From positions 4,267,501-4,331,500 of the forward strand of contig NZ_CP082966.1 in assembly GCF_019968605.1 (NCBI RefSeq): a stretch of 64,000 bases of DNA, read 5' to 3'. Both the position numbers and the translations under genes were made by a program. Origin of the DNA: Polaribacter litorisediminis. GTDB taxonomy: Bacteria > Bacteroidota > Bacteroidia > Flavobacteriales > Flavobacteriaceae. Below the pieces are notes generated by a model that saw nothing but the letters and a program-made list of their open reading frames with translations, was not told the DNA's origin and made no database searches. Shown here one piece after another: positions 9,098 to 18,501 of the stretch (the first letter of the stretch is position 1; the number at the start of each line of letters is the position of its first letter).

Positions 9098-10270
9098 TTA
9101 GTTTTTAAAAGGGAATTTCTGCTGAAATGATGTAGGTTGTACACGTTGCAAAAATAACTTTAAAATTCTGTTTGTAATACTTTTTTTATGACGAACATAC
9201 ATGGTTAAATCTTGCGGAGTTGCACCCACAGAACTTTTAATTTCACTTGCAGTTCTTCCAAAATTAATAGTTTTTAAGTTTTTTTTGATGGCAATTTCTA
9301 TATAATCATACAACATTCTTTGATAAATAGCGTGCTCTCTATTCAAATTATAATCAATGCCAACAAAATGGGCATCCAAAGAATTTTCGTTGATAAGCCC
9401 CGACATAAAACCAACAATTTCACCTTGCAACCAATAGGTTTTTAAGATATATTGATCTCCAAAATTTTCTTTCAAATCTTGGTACGTAGCAAGATTAAAA
9501 TCGCCTAAATTAAAATTAGCTTTGGTAGCAACTTTTTGATATAAAGCAGTCATTTTTGGTAATTGAGTTTCAATATTTCTTAAAATTACTTCTTCAATTT
9601 TTATTGCTGCACTTAATTGAAGTGCTTTTTTTGCTTTTACCCTAAACTTGGTTTTCATGGATGCAAGATAATCATCAAAATTTCTCCAATTTTCATGAAG
9701 ATTTAACACCATGTTGGGTTCAACTAAAAAAGGATGATAGTTGTATTTCTTTAATTCATCAGTAATAGAGAGCGATTCATTGATAAAATCTTTGAATAAA
9801 AAAGCATCAATTTTTAAACTGACATCAAGATCTACGAAGTGCAAAATAGCTTGTGCCATTTCGTTAATGCTCTTCTTTTTATCTTGATGTTGATGAATGA
9901 ACAGACCATGTTCTCCACTCACAAAAGTATTGCCACAAATTAAAAGTTGTAGTGGTTTTTTCTTTGGAAGCAGATAAATTTTTTGACCAAAACTTCTTAA
10001 TTTTTGAAGATGAAATTTTAATTCATTTTGAACATTTTCAAAGTAAAAATTAATAATTTGAATAGAGGCAAAAGCTTTAGGTTTTTTGTTTTTATCGATT
10101 AATACAATGTACAAAAATTTAATTTCTGGATGATTTTTTTCAATAGATTTTAGAAAATTGCGATGAAAATATAGATTTTGTTCGCAATCCAAAGACGTCC
10201 ATATTTCCTCTGAAATTTCATCAATAGAAGAAAAAAAAAGTGCATTTGCTGTTTTTTTATAAAAATTCAA
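9098..10270 (-). CDS. GNAT/FemAB-like acyltransferase
   Basis: A 390-residue protein of the DUF482 / peptidogalycan-recognition type, a double GNAT-fold acyltransferase. Visible features are the N-terminal acceptor-side half, FRVKAKKAL in the middle, GEIVGFMSGLINENSLDAHFVG in the second half, and NFGRTASEIKSSVGA near the end. Its substrate is unknown. The start is TTG, as no ATG occurs until about residue 155. A GAACTTTG -7-like box (minus strand, 10297-10304) sits at the right distance for a short leader. First gene of the GNAT-tesB-sdpI operon. Confidence 0.75.
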   Translation of the reverse strand: MNFYKKTANALFFSSIDEISEEIWTSLDCEQNLYFHRNFLKSIEKNHPEIKFLYIVLIDKNKKPKAFASIQIINFYFENVQNELKFHLQKLRSFGQKIYLLPKKKPLQLLICGNTFVSGEHGLFIHQHQDKKKSINEMAQAILHFVDLDVSLKIDAFLFKDFINESLSITDELKKYNYHPFLVEPNMVLNLHENWRNFDDYLASMKTKFRVKAKKALQLSAAIKIEEVILRNIETQLPKMTALYQKVATKANFNLGDFNLATYQDLKENFGDQYILKTYWLQGEIVGFMSGLINENSLDAHFVGIDYNLNREHAIYQRMLYDYIEIAIKKNLKTINFGRTASEIKSSVGATPQDLTMYVRHKKSITNRILKLFLQRVQPTSFQQKFPFKN

Positions 10271-10387
10271 GAAGCTATTGGTTGTTTTATTTATTGCAAA
10301 GTTCTTAAAATTAAGTGGTTTTAATTGGTATGATTCTAAATTGTTTAATTATAACATTTCTTTAACATAGTAAGAACAAACTTAAAG

Positions 10388-10449
10388 AGGTCATTTAGGT
10401 CAAAAAAGTATCTTTGCACAACTTTAAATGTTAGGTTTTAGGCCTAACA
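10388..10449 (+). promoter_or_regulatory. Promoter and operator region of the first RND operon
   Basis: A perfect -7 element TATCTTTG lies at 10409-10416. Overlapping its upstream spacer is a direct repeat AGGTCA-TTT-AGGTCA (10388-10402). Just downstream of the expected transcription start an inverted repeat TGTTAGG/CCTAACA with a 7-base spacer (10429-10449) would form a 5' hairpin or a repressor site. No TetR-type gene is adjacent. The TTAGGTCA part recurs upstream of the DUF6799 operon. Confidence 0.55.
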
Positions 10450-10471
10450 ATAAAACTTCAACTAACTAATT

Positions 10472-11587
10472 ATGAGAAAAATAATTCTAGCCATTTTAGG
10501 TGTTCTATTAATTGCTGGTGCCATTTTTTTAGGCAAGTATTTCACCGATAAAAACCAAAAGCCAAGGCCAAAATTTAAAAAAAGTGTAAAAACTGTTTTT
10601 GTGAATAGGGTTGAAAATAAAGAAATTCCTGTAATTATTTATGCGAATGGTAATTTATCAGCTAAAAATAAAATTGAAATTTTTTCTGAAGTTCAAGGAG
10701 TATTAAATACAGCAAACAAAGCTTTTAAACCAGGTACAAATTATACGAAAGGACAGGTTTTATTAAATATTAACAGCGATGAATTTTACGCAAGCTTACA
10801 ATCGCAAAAGAGTAATTTATATAACTTAATTACGGCTGTTTTACCAGATTTACGATTAGATTTTCCATCAGAATTTAAAACATGGGAAACATATTTAGAA
10901 AATTTTGATATGGATAAAAGCGTGCCAGAACTTCCTGAGTTTTCAACAAACAAAGAAAAATACTTTATCTCTGGCCGTGGAATTTTAACGGCTTATTACA
11001 ATGTTAAAAATTTAGAAGTTCGTTTGTCTAAACATCAAATTAGGGCTCCATTTACGGGAGTTCTTACCGAGGCTTTGGTTACAAACGGTTCTTTGGTAAG
11101 AGTAGGGCAAAAATTAGGTGAATTTATTGATACAAGTATTTATGAAATGGAAGTTTCTATCAATGCTGAATTTGCCGATTTGTTAAAGGTAGGCAAATCG
11201 GTAACCTTAACCAATTCTAATAAATCAGAAGTATATGCAGGCACCGTTGTTCGCGTAAATGGTAGAATTGATCAGGTAACCCAAACAATCAATGCTTACA
11301 TCGATTTAAAACATCCTGATCTAAAAGAAGGAATGTTTTTAGAAGCAAACTTAAAAGCAAAAACAATTGCGAATGCTCTAGAAATACCTAGAAAATTATT
11401 GGTAGATAATGAGGCTGTTTACACTGTAAAAAAAGATAGTATTTTAACGAAAACCAAGGTAAATCCAGTTTATTTTAGTGCAGAAACAGTTATTATTCAA
11501 GGTTTAAATAACGGTGAAAAAGTTTTATCTCAAACTTTAGCAGGCGCTTTTGATGGTATGATTGTAAAAATTAATTCAAAGAAGTAA
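10472..11587 (+). CDS. RND efflux periplasmic adaptor (membrane fusion protein)
   Basis: A 371-residue HlyD/AcrA-type adaptor linking the inner-membrane RND pump to the outer-membrane channel. It starts with one membrane anchor (IILAILGVLLIAGAIFL). The lipoyl half-motifs are SEVQGVLNTA and HQIRAPFTGVLTEALVTNG, followed by the beta-barrel and membrane-proximal domains. The alpha-hairpin between the lipoyl halves is short and partly replaced by an acidic/aromatic stretch (LDFPSEFKTWETYLENFD) rather than heptads. First gene of the operon; 4 bp to the permease gene. Confidence 0.9.
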   Translation: MRKIILAILGVLLIAGAIFLGKYFTDKNQKPRPKFKKSVKTVFVNRVENKEIPVIIYANGNLSAKNKIEIFSEVQGVLNTANKAFKPGTNYTKGQVLLNINSDEFYASLQSQKSNLYNLITAVLPDLRLDFPSEFKTWETYLENFDMDKSVPELPEFSTNKEKYFISGRGILTAYYNVKNLEVRLSKHQIRAPFTGVLTEALVTNGSLVRVGQKLGEFIDTSIYEMEVSINAEFADLLKVGKSVTLTNSNKSEVYAGTVVRVNGRIDQVTQTINAYIDLKHPDLKEGMFLEANLKAKTIANALEIPRKLLVDNEAVYTVKKDSILTKTKVNPVYFSAETVIIQGLNNGEKVLSQTLAGAFDGMIVKINSKK

Positions 11588-11591
11588 CAAT

Positions 11592-14500
11592 ATGAAAAAA
11601 ATCATAACGTACTTTATAAAATATCCTGTTGCCGTAAATGTAATGATTATTGCATTTGTTGTTTTTGGTATTATCGGTGCAATTAGCATGAAATCTTCCT
11701 TTTTTCCTTTGGTAGATTCGCAGTTAATTAGAATTTCTTTGGCATACCCTGGTGCTTCTCCTGCAGAAATGGAAGAAGGAGTTGTCCTTAAAATTGAAGA
11801 TAATTTAAAAGGAATTGTGGGTGTAGAAAGAGTAACTTCTATATCTAGTGAAAATTCGGCAAGTGTAAATGTTGAAGTGGAAAAAGGAAAAAATATAGAT
11901 GTTGTTTTATCCGATGTAAAAAATGCAGTAGATAGAGTGCCTTCTTTTCCTTCCGGAATGGAACCTCCCGTGATTGCAAAGGTTGAAAACAATAGACCAA
12001 CCATAAGTTTTACATTAAGCGGAGAAAATGTTTCTTTAAAAGTATTAAAACAATATGCAAGAAATGTAGAAAACGATATCCGCGGAATCGAAGGAATTTC
12101 GCAAGTAGCACTTTCTGGATTTCCAGAAGAGGAGATTGAAATTGCGCTTCGAGAAAAAGATTTAATAGCATACAATTTATCAATTACAGAGGTTTCTAAT
12201 GCGGTTCGAAATTCTAATCTTTTAATTACAGGTGGAAACATTAAAACCGATGCTGAAGATTATTTAATTCGTGCTAGCAACCGTTCGTATTACGGAATTG
12301 AGTTGCAAAATTTGATTGTAAGAACTGAAATTAATGGAAACATTATACGTCTAAAAGATGTTGCAGAAATAAGAGATACTTGGTCAGAAAATCCCGATAG
12401 ATTGTATTATAACGGAAATTTAGCCATCGATATAACTGTAAGTAATACGAATAATGAGGACTTAATTTCGTCTGCGGATAAAATTAAAGACTATATTCAT
12501 AAATATAATCAAGTTCAGCAAAACGTTCAACTAAACATTACCAGTGATCGAAGTACAACCCTAAATGATAGAACTTGGTTGCTCGCTAAAAATGCCATAT
12601 CAGGAATTCTTTTGGTACTTTTTTTTCTGGCATTATTTTTAAACTTACGTTTGGCGTTTTGGGTAGCTTTTGGATTGCCAATATCCTTTTTGGGGATGTT
12701 TATTTTCGCTGCACAATTAGGAGTCACCATTAATGTTTTATCCTTATTTGGGATGATTATTGTGATTGGTATTTTGGTAGATGACGGAATTGTGATTGGA
12801 GAAAACATTTACCATCACTATTATGACTTAGGAAAATCTAAAATTAGAGCGGCTATAGATGGTACCATGGAAGTAATACCGCCAATAGTTTCCGCAATTT
12901 TAACTACAATAATAGCCTTTTCAACCTTCTTTTTTGTGGATGGAAGAATCGGAAGTTTCTTTGGGGAAGTTTCCACAATTGTACTTCTTACCTTAACGGT
13001 TTCTTTAATTGAGGCCTTAATAATTCTCCCTGCGCATATTGCACATTCTAAAGCATTGGATAGAAAGAGAAAAGAAAACGGAATTATCAAAAAAACAAAC
13101 AAATTAGATGCTTTCTTTAAGCAGATTAATAAAGGAGCAGATAGTTTATTAGTAAATTTTAGAGACAAGTATTATGTGCCTTTTTTAAAATTTTCTTTGC
13201 AGAATAAAATTTTTATTTTTTGTGTTTTTGTAGCATCGCTATTAATCAGTTTTTCAGCGCTAAAAGGGGGTATTGTTAAAAGTTCTTTTTTTCCAAGAAT
13301 TGCGAGTGATCGCGTACAAATTACACTTAATATGCCACAAGGAACCAATGAAAAAATCACAGATTCTATAATTTCTATGATTGAAGAGAAGGTTTGGTTG
13401 GTAAATAAAGAATATACAGAAAAGCAAACGGGTAACATACAGGTTGTAGAAAATATCATTAAAAGAATAGGTCCCGGAAGTGCAAATGGGTCTTTGAGCG
13501 TAAATCTTTTACCTGGTGAAACAAGAGATTTTTCATCACCAGAAATTACAAACTCCATTGAAGAAAAAGTAGGTAAAATTTATGGTGTAGAAAGCTTGGT
13601 TTTTGGTTCTGGTGGTAATTTTGGTGGTAGTCCGGTTGCTGTTTCTTTATTAGGAAATAATATTAAAGAGTTAAAAGCTGTGAAAGCCGAGCTAAAAGAG
13701 GTTTTAGAGAATAATCCACTATTAAAAGATGTTACAGATAATGATCCGGCAGGAATAAAAGAAGTTAGAATTAAACTAAAGGACAAGGCGTATGTTTTGG
13801 GGGTAAATCTTCAAACAGTAATGGCACAAGTAAGAGCTGGTTTTTTTGGTTTTCAAGCACAGCGTTTTCAACGGGGTCAAGATGAAATAAAGGTTTGGGT
13901 TCGTTATGATAAAAAAGACAGGTCTTCTATTAAAAATTTAGACGACATGCGTATTATCACCCCAACAGGTGTAAGGGTTCCGTTTTCTGAAATTGCAAAT
14001 TATGTAATAGAAAGAGGAGATATTTCAATCAATCATTTAGAAGGGCAAAGAGAAATTCAAATTACCGCAGATTTAAAAGTTCTAAGCGCTAGTGAAACGG
14101 AAATTTTAGATAATATTAAAACGAATATTATGCCTGAAATTCTATCTAAATATCCTACCGTAACACCCATGTACGAAGGGCAAAATAGAGAAGCCAAAAA
14201 AACGACAGATTCTTTAAATGTTGTAGCGCCAATAATTTTATTGTTAATTTATATCGTTATCGCTTTTACGTTCCGTTCTTACAGTCAGCCAATTTTATTA
14301 ATTATTATGATTCCTTTTAGTATGATTGGTGTTATTTGGGGACACTATATTCACAACTTTGCCATTGGTATTTTATCCTTTTTAGGAATTATTGCTTTAA
14401 TCGGAATTATGGTAAACGATGGTCTGGTTTTGATTGGTAAATTTAACAGTTACCTTAAAGAAGGCATGAAATTTAACGAGGCTCTCATAAGAGCAGGTCA

Positions 14501-14789
14501 ATCTCGTTTTAGAGCTATTTTCTTAACTTCTTTGACTACTGTTGCAGGTTTAGCTCCCTTAATTTTTGAAAAAAGTAGGCAAGCTCAATTTTTAATTCCG
14601 ATGGCAATTTCAATTGCCTACGGAATTGCCATTGCAACGATATTAACCTTAATAATGTTGCCCATGTTTTTGTCTGTTTCAAATACCATTAAAACAAAAA
14701 TAAAATGGTTAAAAACAGGTGAAAATATTACAAGAGAAGAGGTAGAAAGAGCAATAATTGAATCTAAATATGACGAAGATGAAGTTTAA
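11592..14789 (+). CDS. RND efflux permease (AcrB/HAE family)
   Basis: A 1065-residue inner-membrane proton antiporter with 12 predicted helices and two large periplasmic loops. The TM4 proton-relay aspartates are in GILVDDGIVIGEN; the paired TM10 region is GIIALIGIMVNDGLVLIGKF. It has a DD motif rather than the DFG-VDG pattern of heavy-metal (CusA) pumps, so organic or lipophilic substrates are more likely. Preceded by its adaptor and followed, with overlap, by a TolC gene: the order adaptor-pump-channel makes a complete tripartite system. Substrate cannot be inferred from sequence. Confidence 0.93.
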   Translation: MKKIITYFIKYPVAVNVMIIAFVVFGIIGAISMKSSFFPLVDSQLIRISLAYPGASPAEMEEGVVLKIEDNLKGIVGVERVTSISSENSASVNVEVEKGKNIDVVLSDVKNAVDRVPSFPSGMEPPVIAKVENNRPTISFTLSGENVSLKVLKQYARNVENDIRGIEGISQVALSGFPEEEIEIALREKDLIAYNLSITEVSNAVRNSNLLITGGNIKTDAEDYLIRASNRSYYGIELQNLIVRTEINGNIIRLKDVAEIRDTWSENPDRLYYNGNLAIDITVSNTNNEDLISSADKIKDYIHKYNQVQQNVQLNITSDRSTTLNDRTWLLAKNAISGILLVLFFLALFLNLRLAFWVAFGLPISFLGMFIFAAQLGVTINVLSLFGMIIVIGILVDDGIVIGENIYHHYYDLGKSKIRAAIDGTMEVIPPIVSAILTTIIAFSTFFFVDGRIGSFFGEVSTIVLLTLTVSLIEALIILPAHIAHSKALDRKRKENGIIKKTNKLDAFFKQINKGADSLLVNFRDKYYVPFLKFSLQNKIFIFCVFVASLLISFSALKGGIVKSSFFPRIASDRVQITLNMPQGTNEKITDSIISMIEEKVWLVNKEYTEKQTGNIQVVENIIKRIGPGSANGSLSVNLLPGETRDFSSPEITNSIEEKVGKIYGVESLVFGSGGNFGGSPVAVSLLGNNIKELKAVKAELKEVLENNPLLKDVTDNDPAGIKEVRIKLKDKAYVLGVNLQTVMAQVRAGFFGFQAQRFQRGQDEIKVWVRYDKKDRSSIKNLDDMRIITPTGVRVPFSEIANYVIERGDISINHLEGQREIQITADLKVLSASETEILDNIKTNIMPEILSKYPTVTPMYEGQNREAKKTTDSLNVVAPIILLLIYIVIAFTFRSYSQPILLIIMIPFSMIGVIWGHYIHNFAIGILSFLGIIALIGIMVNDGLVLIGKFNSYLKEGMKFNEALIRAGQSRFRAIFLTSLTTVAGLAPLIFEKSRQAQFLIPMAISIAYGIAIATILTLIMLPMFLSVSNTIKTKIKWLKTGENITREEVERAIIESKYDEDEV

Positions 14790-16122
14790 TAAAATAGGAA
14801 TAGTAATCGTCGCTTTTTTATCGACTATCCAAATTTATTCGCAAGAAATTTTAACTAAAAAAGAAGCGTTAGAAATCACTTTAAAGAATAATTTCGGAAT
14901 TAAAATAGCAACCAATAATTTAGAGATTGCTAAGAATAATTCTAATATTTTAAATACAGGTTTTTTGCCAACAGCAACCTTAACTTCTGGAGCAGATTAT
15001 CGAAGAAATAATCAAAGTTTAATCTTTACAGATCGAAATACTGGAGATGACGCAGAAATATCGGGAAGCGGAATCGTCTCAAAAACGTACAATGCCTCTT
15101 TAGGTGTAAACTATACAATTTTTGATGGTTTGGGTAGAAAATACAACTACAAACAATTGTTAGAAACCTATAATTTAACAGAATTACAAGCAAGAGAAAC
15201 CATAGAGAATACTTATTTACAACTGTTTACGATTTATTTTCAAATTGCACGTTTATCAGAAAATAAAGATAATTTACAAAAAGCTTTATCCATCTCAAAA
15301 AATCGTTTAAAACGAGCTCAATATCAATACGATTATGGGCAATCTACCAAATTAGAATACTTAAATGCACAAGTAGATGTTAATAACGATAGTATTACAT
15401 ACATCAGTGCAAAGCAACAATTAAGTAATGCAAAAAGAGGCTTAAATGTAATTTTAGGTGTTGATAAAGAAACCAATTATATTGTAGAAACTGAAGTTGC
15501 ATATAACAAGTTGTTAAATTTAGCAGATTTAGAGGAGAAAACAATTGCGAACAATTCGCTTTTAAAGCAAAATGAAAAGAATATTGCCATTAGCGAGTTT
15601 AATATAAAAGTAAATCAATCAAACTATTTTCCAACTTTAGGTTTTAATGCTTCTTACGGATTTAATAGAACCGAAAATGAGAACTTAATAAATCCTTTTG
15701 GGGCAAAATTAATTACTTCGGATGGTCTAAATGCCGGTTTAAATTTAACTTGGAATATTTTTGATGGTGGAGGCACAAAAACAAGACTGGCAAATGCAAA
15801 AATAGCTTTAGACAATCAACAAATATTGCTTGAGCAACAAAAAGCGAATATTACAAATAATCTAAAAAACACTTGGGAAAATTATAAAAATCAATTATTT
15901 ATTTTATCGGCTCAAGAGCAAAATGTACTAACTACAAAAAATAATTTTAACAGAACAGAAGAGCGTTTTAAATTAGGGCAAATTACGTCTGTAGAATTCA
16001 GACAAGCACAAATTAACTTAATAAATGCTAAAACAGCATTAAACAATGCAAAGTTTGATGCCAAGTTAATTGAGCTCCAATTATTGCAATTGAGTGGGGA
16101 TATTATGAATGTTAAATTTTAG
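14770..16122 (+). CDS. TolC family outer-membrane channel
   Basis: An outer-membrane efflux protein of about 450 residues with a signal peptide ending near TIQIYSQ and two OEP repeats rich in heptad helices (ending in LLQLSGDI). Strand segments resemble TolC, for example SLGVNYTIFDGLGRKYNY and AGLNLTWNIFDGGGTKTR at equivalent points of the two halves. The ATG at 14770 (or 14779) is preferred over TTG 14758, giving a 20-bp overlap with the permease gene and translational coupling. Third gene of the first RND operon. Confidence 0.9.
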   Translation: MTKMKFNKIGIVIVAFLSTIQIYSQEILTKKEALEITLKNNFGIKIATNNLEIAKNNSNILNTGFLPTATLTSGADYRRNNQSLIFTDRNTGDDAEISGSGIVSKTYNASLGVNYTIFDGLGRKYNYKQLLETYNLTELQARETIENTYLQLFTIYFQIARLSENKDNLQKALSISKNRLKRAQYQYDYGQSTKLEYLNAQVDVNNDSITYISAKQQLSNAKRGLNVILGVDKETNYIVETEVAYNKLLNLADLEEKTIANNSLLKQNEKNIAISEFNIKVNQSNYFPTLGFNASYGFNRTENENLINPFGAKLITSDGLNAGLNLTWNIFDGGGTKTRLANAKIALDNQQILLEQQKANITNNLKNTWENYKNQLFILSAQEQNVLTTKNNFNRTEERFKLGQITSVEFRQAQINLINAKTALNNAKFDAKLIELQLLQLSGDIMNVKF

Positions 16123-16188
16123 AGACTGACTTTTATCATGATTTAAAACTTTTATAAGTATTAATTTTACCGCAAAATTAAACAACAT

Positions 16189-16323
16189 ATGAATTTATTA
16201 AACGTACCTTTAGTATCTTGGGTGAATGGAACTATAATGATTGGTGTATTTGTTATGGTTGTAATTGGCTTAGTTGCCGCTGTGTTCTTATTAATGAATA
16301 GCGATAAAAAAGCAAGCAAATAA
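16189..16323 (+). CDS. 44-residue single-pass membrane miniprotein
   Basis: A short ATG frame encodes about 15 polar/neutral residues, one hydrophobic helix (TIMIGVFVMVVIGLVAAVFL), then a Lys-rich tail ending KKASK, so the topology would be N-out/C-in. It lies alone 66 bp after the TolC stop and 71 bp before the Crp/Fnr gene, in the same direction. Length and composition resemble small accessory subunits of membrane complexes, but I do not recognise the family. The clean single helix and charged tail argue for a real gene. Confidence 0.6.
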   Translation: MNLLNVPLVSWVNGTIMIGVFVMVVIGLVAAVFLLMNSDKKASK

Positions 16324-16394
16324 TCTGTTTATCTAAATTTTTCTAGTTTTTGTTAAATCGTTTTATTAAATTGATAATCTAATATTTTTTATAC

Positions 16395-17027
16395 ATGAAT
16401 AACGATTTAACAATTAATTTTGGGTATTTATTTGAAGAAGATTTGATTAACGAAATCAATAAAATTGGTGTGTCAAAAACTTTTTCATCAAATACTACAA
16501 TCATAGAATTTGGAGATTATATAAAATCCATGCCGTTATTACTTACCGGGGCAATTAAAATTATTCGGGAAGATGAAAAAGGAGAAGAATTAATTTTATA
16601 TTATTTAGAAAAAGGAGATACCTGCGCTATGACCTTGTCTTGTTGTATGGGACAAACTAAAAGTAAAATTAGAGCCGTGGCAGAAACTGATGTAACCTTA
16701 CTTATGTTGCCCAAAGAAAATATGGCAAAATGGTTAGGAACTTATAAAACTTGGCAAGCTTTTATTTTACAGAGTTATCATAATAGAATGGATGAACTTT
16801 TAGAGGCTGTAGATACGATTGCTTTTTTAAAAATGGATGAACGTCTTTTTAAATATTTAAAAGACAAAGCCATGGTGAATAATAATGACGAATTGTCAAC
16901 TACACATAAGCAAATATCTGAAGATTTACATACCTCACGAGTTGTGGTTTCTCGATTGTTGAAAAAATTAGAAAACGAAAAGAAAATTAAATTATTTAGA
17001 AATAGTATCAAAGTGCTAGAACTGTAA
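16395..17027 (+). CDS. Crp/Fnr family transcriptional regulator
   Basis: A 210-residue regulator with an N-terminal cyclic-nucleotide-binding-like beta-roll (about 25-120) and a C-terminal winged helix-turn-helix (about 155-200, TTHKQISEDLHTSRVVVSRLLKKLE). There is no N-terminal Cys cluster for an Fnr iron-sulfur centre; a Cys-Cys pair sits in the roll (TLSCCMGQTKS) and could be a redox or ligand sensor. This is inference. A perfect inverted repeat GTAAC-TTAG-GTTAC overlaps the end of this gene and probably is a site for this protein, controlling the next operon. Confidence 0.9.
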   Translation: MNNDLTINFGYLFEEDLINEINKIGVSKTFSSNTTIIEFGDYIKSMPLLLTGAIKIIREDEKGEELILYYLEKGDTCAMTLSCCMGQTKSKIRAVAETDVTLLMLPKENMAKWLGTYKTWQAFILQSYHNRMDELLEAVDTIAFLKMDERLFKYLKDKAMVNNNDELSTTHKQISEDLHTSRVVVSRLLKKLENEKKIKLFRNSIKVLEL

Positions 17028-17067
17028 CTTAGGTTACCAAAAACAGATTTTATCTTATTTATCTTTG
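17024..17067 (+). promoter_or_regulatory. Crp/Fnr-type site and promoter of the haem lipoprotein-thioredoxin operon
   Basis: A perfect 5-4-5 inverted repeat GTAAC-TTAG-GTTAC (17024-17037) and a perfect -7 box TATCTTTG (17060-17067). With a start site near 17072 the repeat is centred at about -41.5, the classic class II activator position for Crp/Fnr proteins. The transcript would begin only a few bases before the ATG at 17078. Confidence 0.65.
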
Positions 17068-17077
17068 AAAAAAAAAG

Positions 17078-18097
17078 ATGAAATATATTCTACTTATTTT
17101 AATGTTGATAGGTTTTTTTAGTTGTAAAAAAAGTAACGAGCCGTCCTACGCAAAAAAGAATCTCAATCAAGAAATACATCCCGGAAAAAAATTAATGGAA
17201 TCAAGGTGCTATGTTTGTCATAGTCCAACTGGTAGCCATGAAGATCGAATTGCACCACCGATGATTGCCATAAAGAAGCATTATATTTCTGAAGGTATTA
17301 CAAAAGAAGCATTTATTGCTTCCATGCAAAATTGGATTAAAAATCCGACGGAAGAAAATGCAAAAATGCGGGGTGCGGTAAGGAGATTTGGAGTTATGCC
17401 CAAGCAATATTTTTCTGAAAAGAACATTCAAGAAATTTCGGATTACCTATTTGACAATGATATCGAAGAGCCAGAATGGTTTCAAGAGCATTTTAACGAA
17501 GAAAGAGGCAAAGGAAGAGGTAAAGGAATGAATAATGGAAATGGTCAAGGTAAAGGCAATGGTAAAATAAGAGGTGCCATGATGAACGAGGCAAATGTAA
17601 ATGACAAAGCTTTACCATACTCAGAGAGAGGATTAAAATATGCACTGGCTACCAAAGCAGTTTTAGGAAAAAATTTAATGGGAAAAATTCAAAAAGAAGG
17701 CACTTTAGCGGCATTAACTTTTTGTAATACAAAAGCATATGCACTTACAGATAGCATGGCTGTTGTGCATAAAGCAAGTATTAAAAGAGTTTCCGATAAA
17801 CCAAGAAACCCGAATAACAAAGCGAATAAAGAAGAATTAGGATACATTCAGATTTTTAAAAATAACATTGAAAATAATAAAGAATCAGCCCCTATTGTAG
17901 TAGAAAGTTCCGACAAGGTAACCGTATATTATCCGATTATAACGAACGGAATGTGTTTACAGTGTCACGGAACGCCAAAAGAACAAATATCAGAAAGTAC
18001 ATTGGCATCTCTTAAAACTTTATATCCAAATGATTTGGCAGTAGGATATGATATCAATGAAATTCGAGGTATTTGGAATGTTTCATTTAATAAATAA
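17078..18097 (+). CDS. Di-haem c-type lipoprotein: cytochrome c plus DUF3365 (Tll0287-like) domain
   Basis: A predicted periplasmic or outer-membrane lipoprotein (lipobox ending FFSC, Cys16). An N-terminal cytochrome c domain binds haem at CYVCH (44-48) with a likely Met ligand in the FGVMPKQYFS stretch. A Gly/Lys/Asn-rich linker (about 147-170) leads to a DUF3365 domain with a second haem site CLQCH (293-297). DUF3365 domains are haem sensors or redox domains, often in signalling proteins. The two-domain secreted fusion suggests electron transfer or haem-based sensing in the periplasm. 8 bp upstream of thioredoxin, so one operon. Confidence 0.85.
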   Translation: MKYILLILMLIGFFSCKKSNEPSYAKKNLNQEIHPGKKLMESRCYVCHSPTGSHEDRIAPPMIAIKKHYISEGITKEAFIASMQNWIKNPTEENAKMRGAVRRFGVMPKQYFSEKNIQEISDYLFDNDIEEPEWFQEHFNEERGKGRGKGMNNGNGQGKGNGKIRGAMMNEANVNDKALPYSERGLKYALATKAVLGKNLMGKIQKEGTLAALTFCNTKAYALTDSMAVVHKASIKRVSDKPRNPNNKANKEELGYIQIFKNNIENNKESAPIVVESSDKVTVYYPIITNGMCLQCHGTPKEQISESTLASLKTLYPNDLAVGYDINEIRGIWNVSFNK

Positions 18098-18105
18098 TAG
18101 CAATT

Positions 18106-18402
18106 GTGAGCAATTTTTCAGAAGTAATTAATCAAGATAAACCTGTTTTAGTCGATTTTTTTGCAGAATGGTGTGGTCCTTGCAAAATGATGAGTCCTAT
18201 TTTAAAAGAAGTAAAAGACGCATTGCAAGAAAAAGTAGCCATTATTAAAATTGATGTTGATAAAAACCAAGCTATCGCTGCAAAATATCAGGTTAGGGGT
18301 GTGCCAACATTAATTTTATACAAACAAGGAAAACAACTTTGGAGACAATCTGGAGTTGTTCAAAAAAGAGATTTAGTGTCTATTATAAATAGTTTTTGTT
18401 AA
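18106..18402 (+). CDS. trxA: Thioredoxin
   Basis: A 98-residue thioredoxin with the canonical active site WCGPC (22-26) and the cis-Pro loop GVPTLILY. There is no signal peptide, so it is cytoplasmic and reduces protein disulfides. The start is GTG (18106), the only start that fits the family N-terminus. Co-transcribed with the haem lipoprotein under the Crp/Fnr-type promoter, so probably an accessory redox-stress thioredoxin rather than the main housekeeping copy. Ends in a strong terminator. Confidence 0.93.
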   Translation: MSNFSEVINQDKPVLVDFFAEWCGPCKMMSPILKEVKDALQEKVAIIKIDVDKNQAIAAKYQVRGVPTLILYKQGKQLWRQSGVVQKRDLVSIINSFC

Positions 18403-18422
18403 TTTTTTAATGGTTAATAATG

Positions 18423-18454
18423 AAGCACCTGATTTTATTTTCAGGTGTTTTTTT
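18423..18454 (+). terminator. Rho-independent terminator after trxA
   Basis: The stem CACCTGA/TCAGGTG, extended by A-U pairs, has a loop of about 8 bases and is followed by a T-tract. Confidence 0.8.
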
Positions 18455-18501
18455 ATGTATCATTTTAAACATTAACGAGTAGAAAAATGTAAATTTAACG
18501 C

